Counted from the first letter of the stretch, positions 1 to 21,498 are shown. The stretch is 64,000 bases of DNA from Platynereis dumerilii (GCA_026936325.1 JAPTHN010000004.1:11705439-11769438); one strand, 5' to 3'. Made by a program: numbers and translations. The notes: generated by a model from the sequence alone, not told the origin.

Positions 1-58
1 CTTTGTCAGAAATTTAATTTTGAAAAATTGTAAGGACAAAAACTTTTTGTATTTAGAC

Positions 59-463
59 CAGGGCTTCGGAGTCGGCTACTGAACCAACTCCGAGTCCTGA
101 CTTCTTTGGCTTTCTGAAAAGCGACTCCGTCACAGACTTTGACTCCTCGGGCCTCTTGAATTACGACTCCGACCTCCGGTCATCATCATTATTGCACACT
201 GATATTACATGGTTAACAGGAGAGCAACAAAGTTTTGATAGGATGCCGTACGTGAAAACTTGTTTAGGGAGGTTTGTGTAAAATTTGGGATACATATCAT
301 ACATTTATAGCTGTGTTTTTTTAAAAATTATGTATATTAATTATTTTTGGGAGTCAGAGGTCACCAATTTAATTATCAACTCCGACTCCACCTCAAAATC
401 AAAGTTCGACTATGACTCCATCCAAAAATCTCAGACTCCTGACTCTAACTCAAAAGCCTCTAT
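59..463. mobile_element. hAT-type MITE, GACTCC-rich family, copy 1
   Basis: It begins CAGGGCTTCGGAGTCGG and ends with a decayed form of the inverted terminus (about ACTCAAAAGCCTCT). The ends are full of degenerate GACTCC words. Related copies lie at 13889-14307 (cleanest) and 60498-60873. The flanks ATTTAGAC and ATTAAGAA are only a weak target-site match here. It has no coding capacity. Assignment to hAT rests on the CAGGG terminus and the perfect 8-bp duplication of copy 2. Confidence 0.6.
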
Positions 464-481
464 TAAGAAAATTTGAATATA

Positions 482-1254
482 CAGTAGTCAACTTTCAAAG
501 TGGATCAAGAATTTACATTGTAGCAATTCTGACATCAGTTGTTGTTGCTGCATAATTTTGCGTGAAATATTAACTTTGATATCTTGGTAATGTGCTTGAA
601 CGAGATTGTTAGGCTTCAGTGACTTTGATGGTCACCAAACACGATTGTTTGAAGTAAGGTGCAAAATGACTTGTCACACACTAATGAATACACTGTAGCA
701 GCACCAAAATAGAGTGGTGATTTCAGAGCCTTGGTCACTCAAACAATGTCGAATTGGACCGAAGGAACCTAAACTGTGAAAATGTTAAAAAAGATTTCCT
801 CAATTGTCTACTAAATATGATTGAAAAACAAATTTTCTCCAGTCACCTGATGAAGTATGCCCCAGCTGGTGGCTCCCCCACTTGGTGAAATTGTTCATAT
901 CCATTGGAAAAGCCACAGATTTTTGAAAACAGTGAATGTGGAACGTCAAATCAAAAGTTGAGCTCAACCGAGTTAACAAAACAATGCCCGGTTTATTGCA
1001 CAGTTACAAAAGAAATGATAACCTGTTTTCAATTAAGGTCGCCATTGCTCATTAGTGTGACAGACCGTTTTGCACCTTGTGACAAACAATCATTGTTTTG
1101 AAGGGTAAAAAATTAGTGAAGCGTGAAGTTTTGTTGGCCAAAACATTGCCAAGACATCACACCAACATACTGAACTAAGATCATTTACTCATATTTTTTT
1201 GTGTTAATGTAAATTATATGAAAAATCTTGATCCACTTCGAAAGTTGACTACTG
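482..1254. mobile_element. Non-autonomous TA-target (Tc1/mariner/pogo-like) element
   Basis: It is a 773-bp element with ~33-bp terminal inverted repeats starting CAGTAGTCAACTTTC and ending GAAAGTTGACTACTG, about 31 of 33 positions matching. TA dinucleotides flank both ends (480-481 and 1255-1256). Inside, further inverted segments are visible, for example around 640 and 1070. No transposase ORF is present; the 904-1101 frame has no recognisable domain. Confidence 0.7.
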
Positions 1255-4068
1255 TAGTAAGATAAAAAGTAAATTGAATTCTCTTAGAATTTCATAACTA
1301 ATATAATTTTGTCAACTTACAAGTTACTTCATTACAGGAAGACTCTTCTCATCGTAATTTTCATCACAGAAGAAAGAAATCTTACATTTGGTACTCTATG
1401 GTGTCTCCGGCAGACACTGTCTCCCAAAAGCCTTGTTTTAAATATTGAACTGACCATCAAAATGTCCTTAATTCCTCAAAATTTTGTTTTATTATATATT
1501 CATACACACAGATGGCAGTCATCATGACACAATGTTTTCTTTTCGTTTTGATCCAGGTGATTGAATCTACCTTTCAAGCACCTTTGCTTCATTCATAAAT
1601 CGAATTAAATTAACTCTTGCTGATAATGTAAAATTCCACTCATTTAAGAGACCTAAGCCGATATAAAACAGTCAGAATTTCTGCCATTCCAAGAATTAGC
1701 AGATTTTGCTTAAACTTGTTTTCAAGAGTCAAATAAGGCATTTTGGGAATGACGAGCAGTTTAGCCTATGGGCCCTCCTCTTCCTATCTACCCTGCCATC
1801 CACCCTGTGAAGACAGTGAGCCCGAGAGGGGGGGGGCAGGGATATATACCCCCCCCCCCCCTATCTTACCCCCAAAACATCCCAACTCTCTTAACTACCC
1901 TCACATGAAGGGTGCCACTGGCATGAGCAGCATGTAAGCACAGATTAAAGGATCAAGTGTGGAATTAAGGCTGATTTAAGTGGAATTAAGGCTGACTTAA
2001 CTGGATTTAAGTGGAGTCAATCCATTATGCAATGGTCACACTGGATGACATAATGATATGCTTGGATTAAGGCTATGATTTAAGTGTGTCAATTATTATT
2101 TAAGCGGAATATGCATGGATTGTTTGCAACATTTATAGCATAAACCTCTAAGTTGATGTGATAAACACAGGTGAATTTAAAAAGTCATACCTAAACAAGA
2201 ATGCAATCTATTTAAAGGAAGCAATTATTATAATACCTTCTAATTTTTCTTTGAACAGTTAATGCAATACACCTATAGATACAGTATTTTCCTTTTTACA
2301 AAAAAACTATATCTCATTGAATAGCTACTAATTTCTTACATTTTTAAAAAATTGTTCATACCACATGGAAAAGTAATTATTCACGTTTGGAAAGCTCTAT
2401 TTTCATCAAGCTGCAAGATATTTTATTACCATTGCCTATTGCACAGAATAAAAGGAAAATATTTTTCTACACAAATATTTGACAAGAAATTGCTTTTGAA
2501 AGTGTGGGACACTAAATGATTCACATGTTTTTGTTTAAAAATATTATTCAAGCTTAAAGTCATTTCAAATCTACTGGAATAATTTAACAGCAGAACCAAC
2601 GAAAAAGAGTTGAAAAACTTTGTTAAACAGTTTATAAACATCTTTCTTACAAAGTTTACACACACATGAATGTTCAACAAATGGTTCCAATTATGAGATA
2701 AAGAGCTATAAAGGCTTCTGATTGGTGGATTCAGGGGATCCAATTATGACGTCATGAACATATGACATTTTACAGGATATGCAGTTGTCCTATAACTTCC
2801 GGATTATAAGCTATCCATGAAATTCTCTATGATGGTTGTCCAACCATGTAAATACACATGTGAGTTATATCCCATGGTTTACACTTGACTTGACATCAAA
2901 AGAATTAAACCTTATGCAATTTTTATACACCACTGCTCCTGAAGCTCCACAGATATTTATGTTCAAAGTGTGAATCTGACATAAATCGAACTAATAGGCA
3001 TTTAGAGTGACATTGCAACACAGGTGAAAAGGAAAATTAAGAAAAAAAAAAGGGGGAATATTTTACCGCAAATATATCAGCAATAACATTTATCACTTTT
3101 AAAGAAAACATCTGGGCTGCATGAAGCAAATATCATTTGGAAAACCTTTATTTTGCATTTCAAAATATTGACTCCTTACATGCAGTAATTTCTTGGATGA
3201 TCATATTGAAGTGATTGATTTTAAAAACTTTGTTTTTGAACTAAAGCGTTACAGGCTTTTATGAACTGACTTTGAAAAATTTTGCCAAGTTTTGACTTTA
3301 CTGAACTTCATCTTTAAATGTACAGAATTTGACAAATATAGTCTTTATTGATTATTTTTACTAATCACTTTTCTATATGGATACCAAGAAGAGTTGTGGA
3401 GATTATTTAATTTCTGAAATAGCCAATTTACAAAATGATTTCATAAATCTATATCCAACATACAGGCACTCAGAAATTGTTTGATTTTTTTCAACTGTCA
3501 TTCAAATCAATACAGGAAGTTGATGACCAATTAAGCAAACTGCTTATTTACTTTGCTAACTGATGACTGATATTACGTAACTTTGTCTAATTGATAAACA
3601 TTACATGTACCTTAACTGAAAGAGTTAATTGCTTAAGTCAAGAATTTAATTGGTGCTATCATAACAATCCTATTGACATTCCAAATTATAAAGACAATTT
3701 TCTAGTCAATTTCAAAGCCTATCATGTAATGGAAATGACATATCATATTAATTGATTGTTTAAAGTCGGCTGATGAAATTAAGACTTCTTTAAAGTCTGA
3801 ACGTTTCAAGTTTGGGATGGTAGTGATTTCTTTTTTAAATAAATGTGCCTTTTTTCTCCACAAATCTTATGGAATATTTTTAAATGACATTATAAAAGTT
3901 TGGATCATTGTTTTTATCGCACCCTAAGTTGTGTTTATCGCATTATGACAAATTAATGGGTTTATCACACAAAATTTATCACATCAAAGTGACAATTGAA
4001 GTTGTTTATAACATTTTCATTGATTGAAATACATACAAAAATAAAATTATTCTTATTGCCGATTGCTT
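1255..4068. other. Upstream region of BARX, no gene seen
   Basis: It holds no recognisable coding exon. Visible features are facing homopolymer G and C runs near 1829-1861, a degenerate tandem repeat of a GGAATTAAGGCTGATTTAAG-like word at about 1958-2030, and otherwise plain AT-rich sequence. BARX promoter elements and an untranslated exon probably lie here but I could not place them. Confidence 0.4.
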
Positions 4069-4070
4069 AG
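4052..4070 (+). promoter_or_regulatory. Possible 3' splice site ahead of the BARX start codon
   Basis: A T-rich run ending in GCTTAG at 4065-4070 lies 14 bases before the BARX ATG. This would fit an upstream untranslated exon spliced just ahead of the coding start. It is inferred from composition only, and a start without an upstream intron is equally possible. Confidence 0.3.
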
Positions 4071-4084
4071 GAAAAAGTTCCAAA

Positions 4085-12646
<8,562 letters not shown>

Positions 12647-13640
12647 ACATTTTGTCTGAATTGAGACAATAGTAAATTTTGGCAGTAGGCTGCAGGGATC
12701 TACAGGCCTATAGACCTAAGACCTATGTATTTTTTGTTTCATGCGAATCAGAATAGGGCTGAAGTTGTGCTTCAGAGCATTTTTTAAGGATTTTTGACTG
12801 GGAGACCAACGGGATTTCGTAGCAACGTGACACGCCATATATATATATATATAGATCTATCAGCTGAACATTTGCAAGCTATATTAATGTAATGACATGC
12901 TCCAAAGAGTTCGACAAAATGTTTAATGTTCAAAAAATTTGGAAATCAGAAAGATGGCAGAAAAATAATTGTAAAGACAGCGAAGAATATTTTTTTGATA
13001 TTGAAAAGCACCCAAATCATAACAAATTAAATGTGAAATGAATCATATTTTCTGGGAAAATTGGTCTCCCAGTGAAACCAATTTGGCAATGACTGGGAGA
13101 CCAAATCTTTCAATGGTCTCCAAGTTACCATGTTAAAAAATGCACTGAGTTGTGGAAGATACAGACTGGGACGAGAATAATTATAGCAAGGCGCATTCAT
13201 GCAACATAGGCCTACTTCATCTTCTACATTGAAAATGTAGTCCGAATAACGCTAAACTAAATACTCTTCTTCAGTGCATGCCGAGGTGAAGTTGACTATT
13301 CGTTTTGGTAAAATAAAAACTCTTTTGAGTAAGTTGTGACACGGTCTCCTCTAAAAGTCAAATTTTTCACCTAAACTATCCTATAACTGCCGAGTTTTTC
13401 AGCAGTGGTGCTATGTGCAGAACTGTTTTCAGTGAAATTATGTTCTGAAAAATTAATGAAGTTTTCTTAAATATATGCAGGCTTATTGTAATGTTGTATG
13501 TGACAGTAATCTTCGTGTAAATACGTATATATATTGATAGTCTTATTGAACTGCTTACACGTTGCAACAAAGGGGCATTTAACCAACAAAAGTTTTGTAA
13601 ATAATTTTCTATGTATTTTTAAAATTGGCTTTGAAATAAA
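12647..13640 (+). other. Probable BARX 3' UTR with poly(A) signal
   Basis: The sequence after the stop runs ~1 kb to AATAAA at 13635-13640 (context TTTGAAATAAATG), the best poly(A) signal seen. It contains a short (AT)n tract at about 12838-12854 and a repeated ACTGGGAGACCAA word (about 12799, with related copies near 13070-13100). The end is inferred; no transcript evidence is available. Confidence 0.5.
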
Positions 13641-13888
13641 TGTTATTGTTACCAGGATATATAGTTTTTTTCCATTTAATCTCAGTTATTCTCTGGCATT
13701 TTAGAATTGCTCAAATGTCAGTCTGCAGATCACCAGAGGTGGCAATTTTGGGCATTCTGAGGGCATGTTTTATCTCAGAATATTAGTTTTGTTAACCCTA
13801 TTGGCTATTGTTGATGTAAATATAAAGCACATGAGGTTGTCTGTGCACCATGCAGGGTAAGTAACAAAACCCTCATATGGGGTAAATG

Positions 13889-14307
13889 CAGGGCTTTGGA
13901 GTTGGATTCAGAGTCGTTGAGTCGGAGGATTTTGGGTGGAGTCAGAGTCGAACTTTGATTTTCAGGTGGAGTCGGAGTCAAAAATTAATTTGGTGACTCC
14001 TGAATCCTTAAAAATAATTAATATAATCACAAAAACCCAGTTACAACAACATGAAATGTATCTTGAATTTTAAGCAAAACTTCCTAAACAAGTATTCAAG
14101 AACAAAAGCAAATGGAAAATTTGTGGAAGTTCTTTTTGCCCCTAGTTAATCGTGCATTATTCATGTGAAATAATGCTGATAAGTGGAGTCGGGAGTCAGA
14201 ATTTAGGAGACCTAAGGAGTCGGAGTCAGAGTCGGAATCACTTTTCAGAAAACCAAAGGAGTGGGGAGTTGGAGTCGGTTCACTTACTACTTGACTCCAA
14301 AGCCCTG
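13889..14307. mobile_element. hAT-type MITE, GACTCC-rich family, copy 2
   Basis: It starts CAGGGCTTTGGAGTTGG and ends GACTCCAAAGCCCTG. A perfect 8-bp target-site duplication, GGTAAATG, sits at 13881-13888 and 14308-14315. The insertion splits a SINE-like tail whose uninterrupted form, ATGGGGTAAATGTG, is at about 10255-10268. Length and termini fit a non-autonomous hAT element. Confidence 0.85.
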
Positions 14308-14473
14308 GGTAAATGTGCAACTTGTTGAGGACTGAGGAGTGCTCTATCTCTCTTAAAAGCTCTTAAAAGCTCTTAAAAGCTCTTAAATGCCATCTCATCA
14401 ATCAATTTTCGTGAGCGCCCAGAACTGGGCTCAGAAGGCTGCACTTACCACATCTATCTAATATCTATCTATC

Positions 14474-14703
14474 CATAGGCGTACGGGATGTGCGATTTTT
14501 GGGGGGGGCGAGCGACATTTGCCCGAATTTCGAGATCTAAATTTAATACCATTTCAAATGAAATAGCCTGGAAATCACTAATTTAAAATAGTTTTTACCT
14601 AATCATCTGCCCAAATTTTTTAGCCTTTTTGCCCCAATTCTTCTGTTTCCCAAACTTTTGGGGGGGCGACCGCCCCCCCTGCCCCCCCTCCCATATGCCT
14701 ATG
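14474..14703. mobile_element. MITE with CATAGGCGTACGGG ends
   Basis: CATAGGCGTACGGG at the left faces CTCCCATATGCCTATG at the right, with G-rich and C-rich subterminal runs. It sits inside a (TATC)-like simple repeat, which hides any target-site duplication. Non-coding. Confidence 0.5.
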
Positions 14704-15245
14704 TATCTATCTTTATCCTTTCTTGTTCAGCCCCCTTCTCACCATATATCTATCTACCAATCTATATTCTTTCTTATTGCTAAAGCCATGGAAGATCCCT
14801 TCTTTGCCCTGTTATAAAATAGTTGGAATAACTTTCAAAATGTCCATCACTTATTTACGAAAGTAAAGTAAATTTTGCACATTGTTACACCAGATATGCA
14901 GTTCTATTTGTCAAGCAAACAATGGGCATTCCAACACGTCCATTATGGCCTATCACTGGCTATCAGAAAACAATAGATTGTCTCTACAATCACTCCCCCT
15001 ACTGGGAGAATCAGCAACTAGCAAAACAAGGCCAGATTCAGGAGTTTTAGACTGTGGTAAGATTAAGATAGTGTGGGCCGGCCCCAGGGATCATAGAAAT
15101 AGATAGAGATAGATAGATAAAATTCTTGCTAAAATATAAAGTTGTCAAATACCAAATAAACACTGTATGTTTTTGAAAAGTATACTAGTCAATTGAAACT
15201 CAAAATATTTTACCACACCAATTGGTAAAACAATCACATCACATA

Positions 15246-15592
15246 TACACTCCTGCATGCTCATAAATATGGAATAATTTTTTTGTGTAAATGCAAGCAA
15301 GGTCCATTGCAAAGGTCAAGTCATCTTCTCTAATCACTCTTTGAAAGCCTCAACTACGCACCTCACTCTAAAAAACCCTCTGAATTTCCATATTTCGTAC
15401 TGCTGTAACTTTTCCTGGGTCTAATGCTGCAGCATGCGTTTTACACAAGAGCATGTTCTTCCCTTTAGTGGTCATTGGAAGCACATGTAGTTACCAATGA
15501 ATCAGACCATCATGTGCTCCAGCAGAAGTTGCTAAGGTTATCAATTTCAATGGAGAATGTTGAAGTATTCCATATTTATGAGCAATGGTGTA
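15246..15592. mobile_element. TA-target MITE with CATAAATATGGAAT inverted ends, copy A
   Basis: The left end TACACTCCTGCATGCTCATAA faces the right end CATATTTATGAGCAATGGTGTA. It is strongly similar to the copy at 22141-22551, sharing AAGGTCAAGTCATCTTCTCTAA and CATCATGTGCTCCAGCAG. TA at both borders fits a Tc1/mariner-type element. No transposase is present. Confidence 0.75.
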
Positions 15593-15808
15593 CCTACAGG
15601 GTGGTAAAAAAACAACTTCACCGTCTTTCTCTCACAACTCACGGAGTTCTTATCCTTCCAATCTCATTCTTATATGAATTTAATATGAGGCAGCAATCTT
15701 AGCATCGTGTTTCCACTCTTGATTGAAATTTTGATAAGGTTTTCACTCCAAGAAAGCTGAACTCCTGGGACCAGTCACACTCCTGCTAATAAGTCACCCA
15801 AACACAGT

Positions 15809-16080
15809 GATGGAAATGGAATTTTTTCAGCGGGGGAGCTCTTGGCTGTTGTGGCTGTGCCGCAGTGGCATGCCAAATTTTTAGACATTGAAAAGGACAA
15901 AAGATGTTGCCACAAGAGCATGATTTTGGCTAAAATTACCAGGAGGACTGAAAAAATGACATGATAATTATAATTTCACCACTCATCATTGGGGGAGCTA
16001 TAGCAAAGCACAGCTCCCCCATTTTTTTTTATCAAGGGAGCTCATCCCCCCCTCCCCCTAACATTTATTTCCATCACTGC
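15809..16080. mobile_element. hAT-type MITE, CAGTGATGGAAAT family
   Basis: CAGTGATGGAAAT at the left and ATTTCCATCACTG at the right are inverted ends. The interior carries GGGGGAGCT and AGCTCCCCC words. Related copies are at 27658-27920 and, partial, at 5532-5690. A clear target-site duplication was not seen. Confidence 0.7.
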
Positions 16081-16559
16081 ACAACACAACTGGCCACACT
16101 TGGGAGACCAGGGAAAAACTCCCAACATCCCCTACCCCCCCCCCCCCCCCACCATTCACCCCACAATTTCTTAGACAATATTTAGCAAGTGTCCATTTTC
16201 TGGCCCAAGCAAAACTAAGCAAATCTCCCACAGAGAAAGTAACACCCCAGTTTTGACAGACAGTCACCTGAGCTTGTCCTTACCCACATGATGTCCAATG
16301 AATTGGCAACTTTTTATACATAATGATATAACTTCCACCCAAATTTCCCCAAATTGTTTTTGATACCCAACAACAAAAAGTGTGAGGAAGCAGGAAACAG
16401 AAGAAAAAAGATCTATAAAAGAAAAATCAAAAGCTAAAAGAGGCAGGAAAGTTGCTCAGCACACACAATGATATACAGAAAGACAAAGATGAACCTTGAT
16501 GCACACTTTATAGGCCTACTCATGAAAATGATTAAAGATTCAAAAAGATTACTTTTAAT

Positions 16560-17310
16560 CCCTTCCTTTTTTTGCCTTCCTTTTACTTTAGAACTTCTTT
16601 CTTTTTTTCCTTCTTTTTCTCTTGCACTTTTTCGCCTTTCTACGATCCCCTTCTTCCTTCCTCCCCTTTTTCCATTCCTCTCTTCTTCCTTCCTCCCTTC
16701 TTCCTAAAAGTGTCTTCCAAATAACCTACCCTACACCTACTTCATTCTTTCCTTCTTTCTTGTTTCAGCCTCCTCCTCCCTCCCTTCTTCTGAGTCTTCT
16801 CTCCTCTCTTTCTCCATCTTTCTCTATTATTAGAATTTCTCTCTCATTTCTTCCTTGTTTCTCTCCACTCCTTTCTTCCAAATTTATTTCGCCTTCTTCC
16901 TTCTTTCTCACTTCTTCCTCCCTGCTCCCTTTCTTGGCGCAGCATCCCCTTTCCTCCTGCCTTCTCTCCTCTCTTCCTCCATCTTTCTCCATTAGAATTA
17001 TTCCAATTTTCCCCTTCTTCTTCCATCCGCCTGCTTCTCTCATTTCTTCCTTCTTCATCCTACCCCTTTTCTCTACCTTCATCCATTTCCATCCTCTCTC
17101 TCTGGCCTTCCCCCATCCCTTCCTTCCTTCCTCCCTTCTCTCTCACTTGTTCCTTCATTCCTTTCTTCCTTCCTTGATTACTTCCTTGATTCCTTCCTTC
17201 CTTCTCCCTTGCACTTAATTGTTCCTTTCTTCCTTCCTTCCTTCCTTCCTTCCTTCCTTCCTTCCTTCCTTCCTTCCTTCCTTCCTTCCCACTTCCTTCC
17301 TTCTCCCTCA
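16560..17310. repeat. Polypyrimidine (CT-rich) tract with (CCTT)n
   Basis: About 750 bp in which the + strand is almost all C and T, with a clean (CTTC)n microsatellite at about 17223-17288. Its overlapping open frames on both strands code only for Ser/Leu/Phe/Pro or Arg/Glu/Gly-rich strings and are composition artefacts. Confidence 0.95.
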
Positions 17311-17840
17311 CATTTGCTGAGCCTCCCGTCATGCTCCTAAATGCCATACATTTCACAACAGGTATAGTTTCTCCATGTCTTGTGATCTTATAATTGCACA
17401 CTTTAAATATGAGTTTTGTTATTTCTTCTGTCAAAACTCTTACAGTCTCACATCCTGGGCTATCTCAACCTGCTCTGTAAACAAGATATCTGAGTCCACT
17501 AAGACATCATGCTGTGTCTGATTGTTTACTTTTCTGCATTCAATTATGGCGGGGTGGCTCGTTCCAACACCCTCTAGTGTTAATTGTTGGTAGTAACATG
17601 ACACCGCCTAGTGGCAACACTGCGAACACCAATTAGGCACAAAAGAAAATAATCTCAACAGAGTATCTTCACCAAACGGGTAATTACCCAAACCATAGGG
17701 GATTTACAGTAAACATTTGCTCTTTGTGGGGTGTTTTAATAAACCAAAGGGTGTCTTGTTAACAAGGGTATCCCCCTAATTATGCCTTAACTTAAAGTTT
17801 AGCTTGAACACACTGCCGTACAAAAACAAGCACCCGGGTC

Positions 17841-20051
17841 CAGTGGCGTAGCTAGGGTTTTTCTCTGGGGGGGCAAATGACCATCAATTTCCCCAAAAAG
17901 CAATCGTCAACGCGGGAGTACCAACAGTACATTTCTCTCAGCTTTACTGGATTCTCAAATGATACATACAGAACGCTGAGAACACTTTCAACATGATAAT
18001 ACTGGTGCACTAAACTCAGCTACATTAGAAACACACATTTTTCAAAAGTTTCATAACTTTTGAAGTACTATATTTAACTAATTGTAACTTTCCACACTCA
18101 CTTATAAGCCAGTGAATTAAAGATTGGGAAGTTTTGAAGAGAGTCCATGGATTAAGATTTTTCTCCCAACCAGACATGCCCTTGTGACTCCATATCAAGT
18201 TTGGAATTGGGAAAGTTGAAGAAGTTATAGGATTAGACAAACCAATATTTGAAAAACACCAACTAGGCAGAAAAATCCAACAAAAACTCACAAAAAGCAG
18301 TAAAACAGCTTTAAGTAACCATGGTGATCACCTTCTTTATTTTTATACTCCTAATATTTAGCTGGGGTCTCAGAAGAGACCATCATCAGTGAAAGTTTCA
18401 TGGAAATATCTGTATATTTAAGCTGTTTCAAAGTTTTTGTAAAATGTTACACAGTTAAGTTCTCATAATAAGCGAGTGCTACCATACTGTTTTTGTCAAG
18501 GCATACATAATTTCATCTGCAATTCTCCTAATTAATTTGTATTCTTGAGTCAAAGGTTATCGCTGAAGCAAAATGGATAATACTTTTTTTTCTGTTATTA
18601 TCTCTTCTCACATACCTTGCTGTATTGTCATACGGCAAACTTAAGATAGGCCTACTGCTAACATGAAACAGGATTTCTAAGAAATATTTTAAAATTTAAT
18701 TTCTCCTCTCCTTTTGTCCATTTCTTTCTCTTCACAGTGCATCCCTAGGAAAGGGAAAACTGTTCTTCAGGGAATTATCACCGAGTTTGAAATTTGTTTT
18801 TAGATTCAGTGAAAACTCAGGGAAATTTGGTTTTAGAGTGGGTCGGGGCAAGAAGCCCGGGTTAGGTGAGAAGCCCCACCAGGGTTATATCTAAACTTAC
18901 ATTTTTGGTGCTTTTTCTTATTGATAGGATTAAGCTAGAGGCTTTTTAGGTGACGTCACAAATTTTCAAGGCATTCAGCATCAAACCACAGTCGTAATTA
19001 AAGAAACAAAAAAAGGTGCATGGTTTTTGTAACTTTGATTAATTCTTTGAAAGTGGTTGTCAGAAATAACTTCGGACATTTTTAAAAGTATAATGGATAT
19101 CTGCATTGTTTCACTTTATGACCATCACATAAATATGATTTGGATCATGTTTCTTGCATTTTAGTTCAAAATATAGAGGTCAAATTAAAATATGTGGGTT
19201 TGGGGCGAGAGGCCCCACATGGTATGGGGCATGGGGCCCCCTACACTGAGGCCTCGAAGCTGCTTCCAGAACCATTTAATAATGTTTACTTTACCTTAAA
19301 TCTTGATAGAATAGCTAATTGAAATAGAAAAAATTTTGGCCGAAAATTGAAAAAGGGCAAAAAATATTAAAAAATAAATGTATGAACAGAAAAATTCTGA
19401 AATTCAGAAAAAGTGAATAGAATGCCTTAAAAATTATAGAAGAACCCCAAGAAATAACTTTCAAGCTGAATGCACTCGCAAAAAAAATTGCCATAGGATT
19501 ATAAAAGGGGGCTTCTTGCCCGATGGGTGGGGTAAGAAGGCCATTTTAATTTTTTTACGAAAAGGGCCGTAACTCCTTTATTAAAATTGGTAGACATTTG
19601 TTTCACTAGTTATAAGTAGAGTCAAGTGATCCCTTCCTGACAGCATAAGCATTCAAATAATCGACCACCAAAAGTAGGTCAAATCGCATCTCGAAGTTAA
19701 GGGGGGCTGCATGCCCCGCGCTACTCTACTTGTGTAAAGATGAGAAAAATGATCTCGACAAGGTCAAGATTTTTGGACTCGCTAAGTACGAATAAGGTCA
19801 GGGAAAACATTTAATGCTGCAAGGAAAAATCTGGGAAAATAATAGTGACTCAGGGAATACAATCATCAAATTGCAGTGGATTCCTCATTTCCCTTTTGTT
19901 TCCCCATTTTCCCCAAGTTTTTCTGCCTTTTCTCTCTTTTCCCTCCTTTTCCACTTTCCCCTATTTTTTTCCCCATTCCCCCATTTTTCCCCAAAAAGTT
20001 GTCTGGGGGGCAAATTGCCCCCCCCTTGCCCCCCCACTAGCTACGCTACTG
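17841..20051. mobile_element. 2.2-kb hAT-type element, non-autonomous
   Basis: Inverted ends CAGTGGCGTAGCTAGGG and CACTAGCTACGCTACTG are flanked by a perfect 8-bp target-site duplication, CCCGGGTC, at 17833-17840 and 20052-20059. The interior has no transposase-like frame. It contains GC-rich stretches with repeated GGGGC..GAAGCCCC words (about 18840-18890, 19195-19250 and 19505-19535). It is either a long MITE or an internally replaced element. Confidence 0.85.
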
Positions 20052-21498
20052 CCCGGGTCGTTATTATACAGAGAGGAGAGAACCTGAGTTGGAAAGGGAG
20101 GGAGGGTGGGTGTGGAGGGTGGGAGGGGGTAATGTCAAGTAGGCCTACAAATGTTTGAGCTGCATCCCTTCCCCTTTTTGTTTCATGCAGCCCTGTAATT
20201 TTCTTTTTATCATAGACATAAAGGGGCGACTATTTGATTATCTGGAGACCTATATACATGTATAGTGATTGACAGCCAAGCACGATACCACTTGGTTAAA
20301 CTCCCCCCCCCCCCCCCCGAGTCTGAAAATGAGAACTGCATGCTGCTGCCACCTGGCACAAAGTTAGTTTTGTACTGTATGCTGCAGCATGGCAGCTTCA
20401 AAGAAATAGTTCCAATTTCATGGCACATTCACATAATTTCTATTCAAAATTGAGGTAAACCAGAGTGAGACTCGTCAATCACATTACCTGAGGAAATACA
20501 TAAGGCGATCAGCATACTCAGAAACAGCCCTGGTTTCTTCCAGACAAAATTTTGTGAGTTCCCTACACTCAGTTTATGTGGACCGCTTGCTGGGGCTTGC
20601 TGGAGCTCGCGGAAATTCACACTTGTCATTAGGTGGCAATTTATGACAGCATTATGTTCCGCCAAGGCTAAAAAAACAGTGGCAATGAAACAGCAGTCCA
20701 ATTGTATTGACAGCCTCCCCCTTTAGGCCTAATTTATAGATTCATCTAGAAACATAACTTTTGGTAAAGGAAATATCACTCAGTTTTAATTGATGAGAAA
20801 AAAACGTAATGCATTCATTGTCTTTATTTTATCAAAACATGAAAAAGTACAAAAAAAGTAGGTCACTAAACAAAAATTTGATATGAGAAAATCACCTGCA
20901 GGGCGCAAACTAAATTGCTAAACACAACCTCAAAAATAAATCAAACATGCATAACTAAACAACAAAAAATCAAATTTTATCAATTTTTCAAACCAATAGA
21001 AAATATTTATCACATTTTGATTGTCAGATTTTTAATCCAAAAGTAAAAAAAGTATCACAATAAAATTAACATCAAAACAAATGTATGTCACACAAAAAAA
21101 CTTAACACAAAAACAAATTATCTGAACAGGACAGAAACCAAATATAAGAGAAAGTCATTATACATATCTAAATTTGATTTTTCAAAATCTTCCAAATATA
21201 ATTTTGAATCTGTCGCTGCATAATCTTTTTGTATGCCCCAAAAAGAGTTTACTTTTTGTGAATATAAATACGAAAAAAATGAATTTCTATCTGATCCTAG
21301 TAATTTCTGGTTTATCTCGTAAACAAATTCATGGTCATAGAAATAGTCCGTAGTGACAAAAAAGCATAAACACAGGAACATAACAAGCAAAATGAACAAA
21401 ATAAAAAACAAACAATTAAAACAAGAGGTAGAAAAATAAAAAAATTTTCGAGTAAACCATTCTTTGAAATTACTAGGGACCATGAATTTAGGAAAACT

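Larger units (their letters stand above)
13641..21498. other. Intergenic region between BARX and the kelch gene
   Basis: Tail-to-tail spacer: BARX ends from the left and the kelch gene ends from the right. It contains MITEs, a 2.2-kb hAT-type element and a polypyrimidine tract, listed separately. I found no coding exon. A TTTATT at 20823-20828 (AATAAA on the - strand) is a candidate poly(A) signal for the kelch gene. Confidence 0.5.

Noticed and set aside
16622-17434. Long frames on both strands in the CT-rich tract
   Set aside because: Composition artefact of a polypyrimidine sequence; no domain, only Ser/Leu/Phe/Pro or Arg/Glu/Lys/Gly strings.
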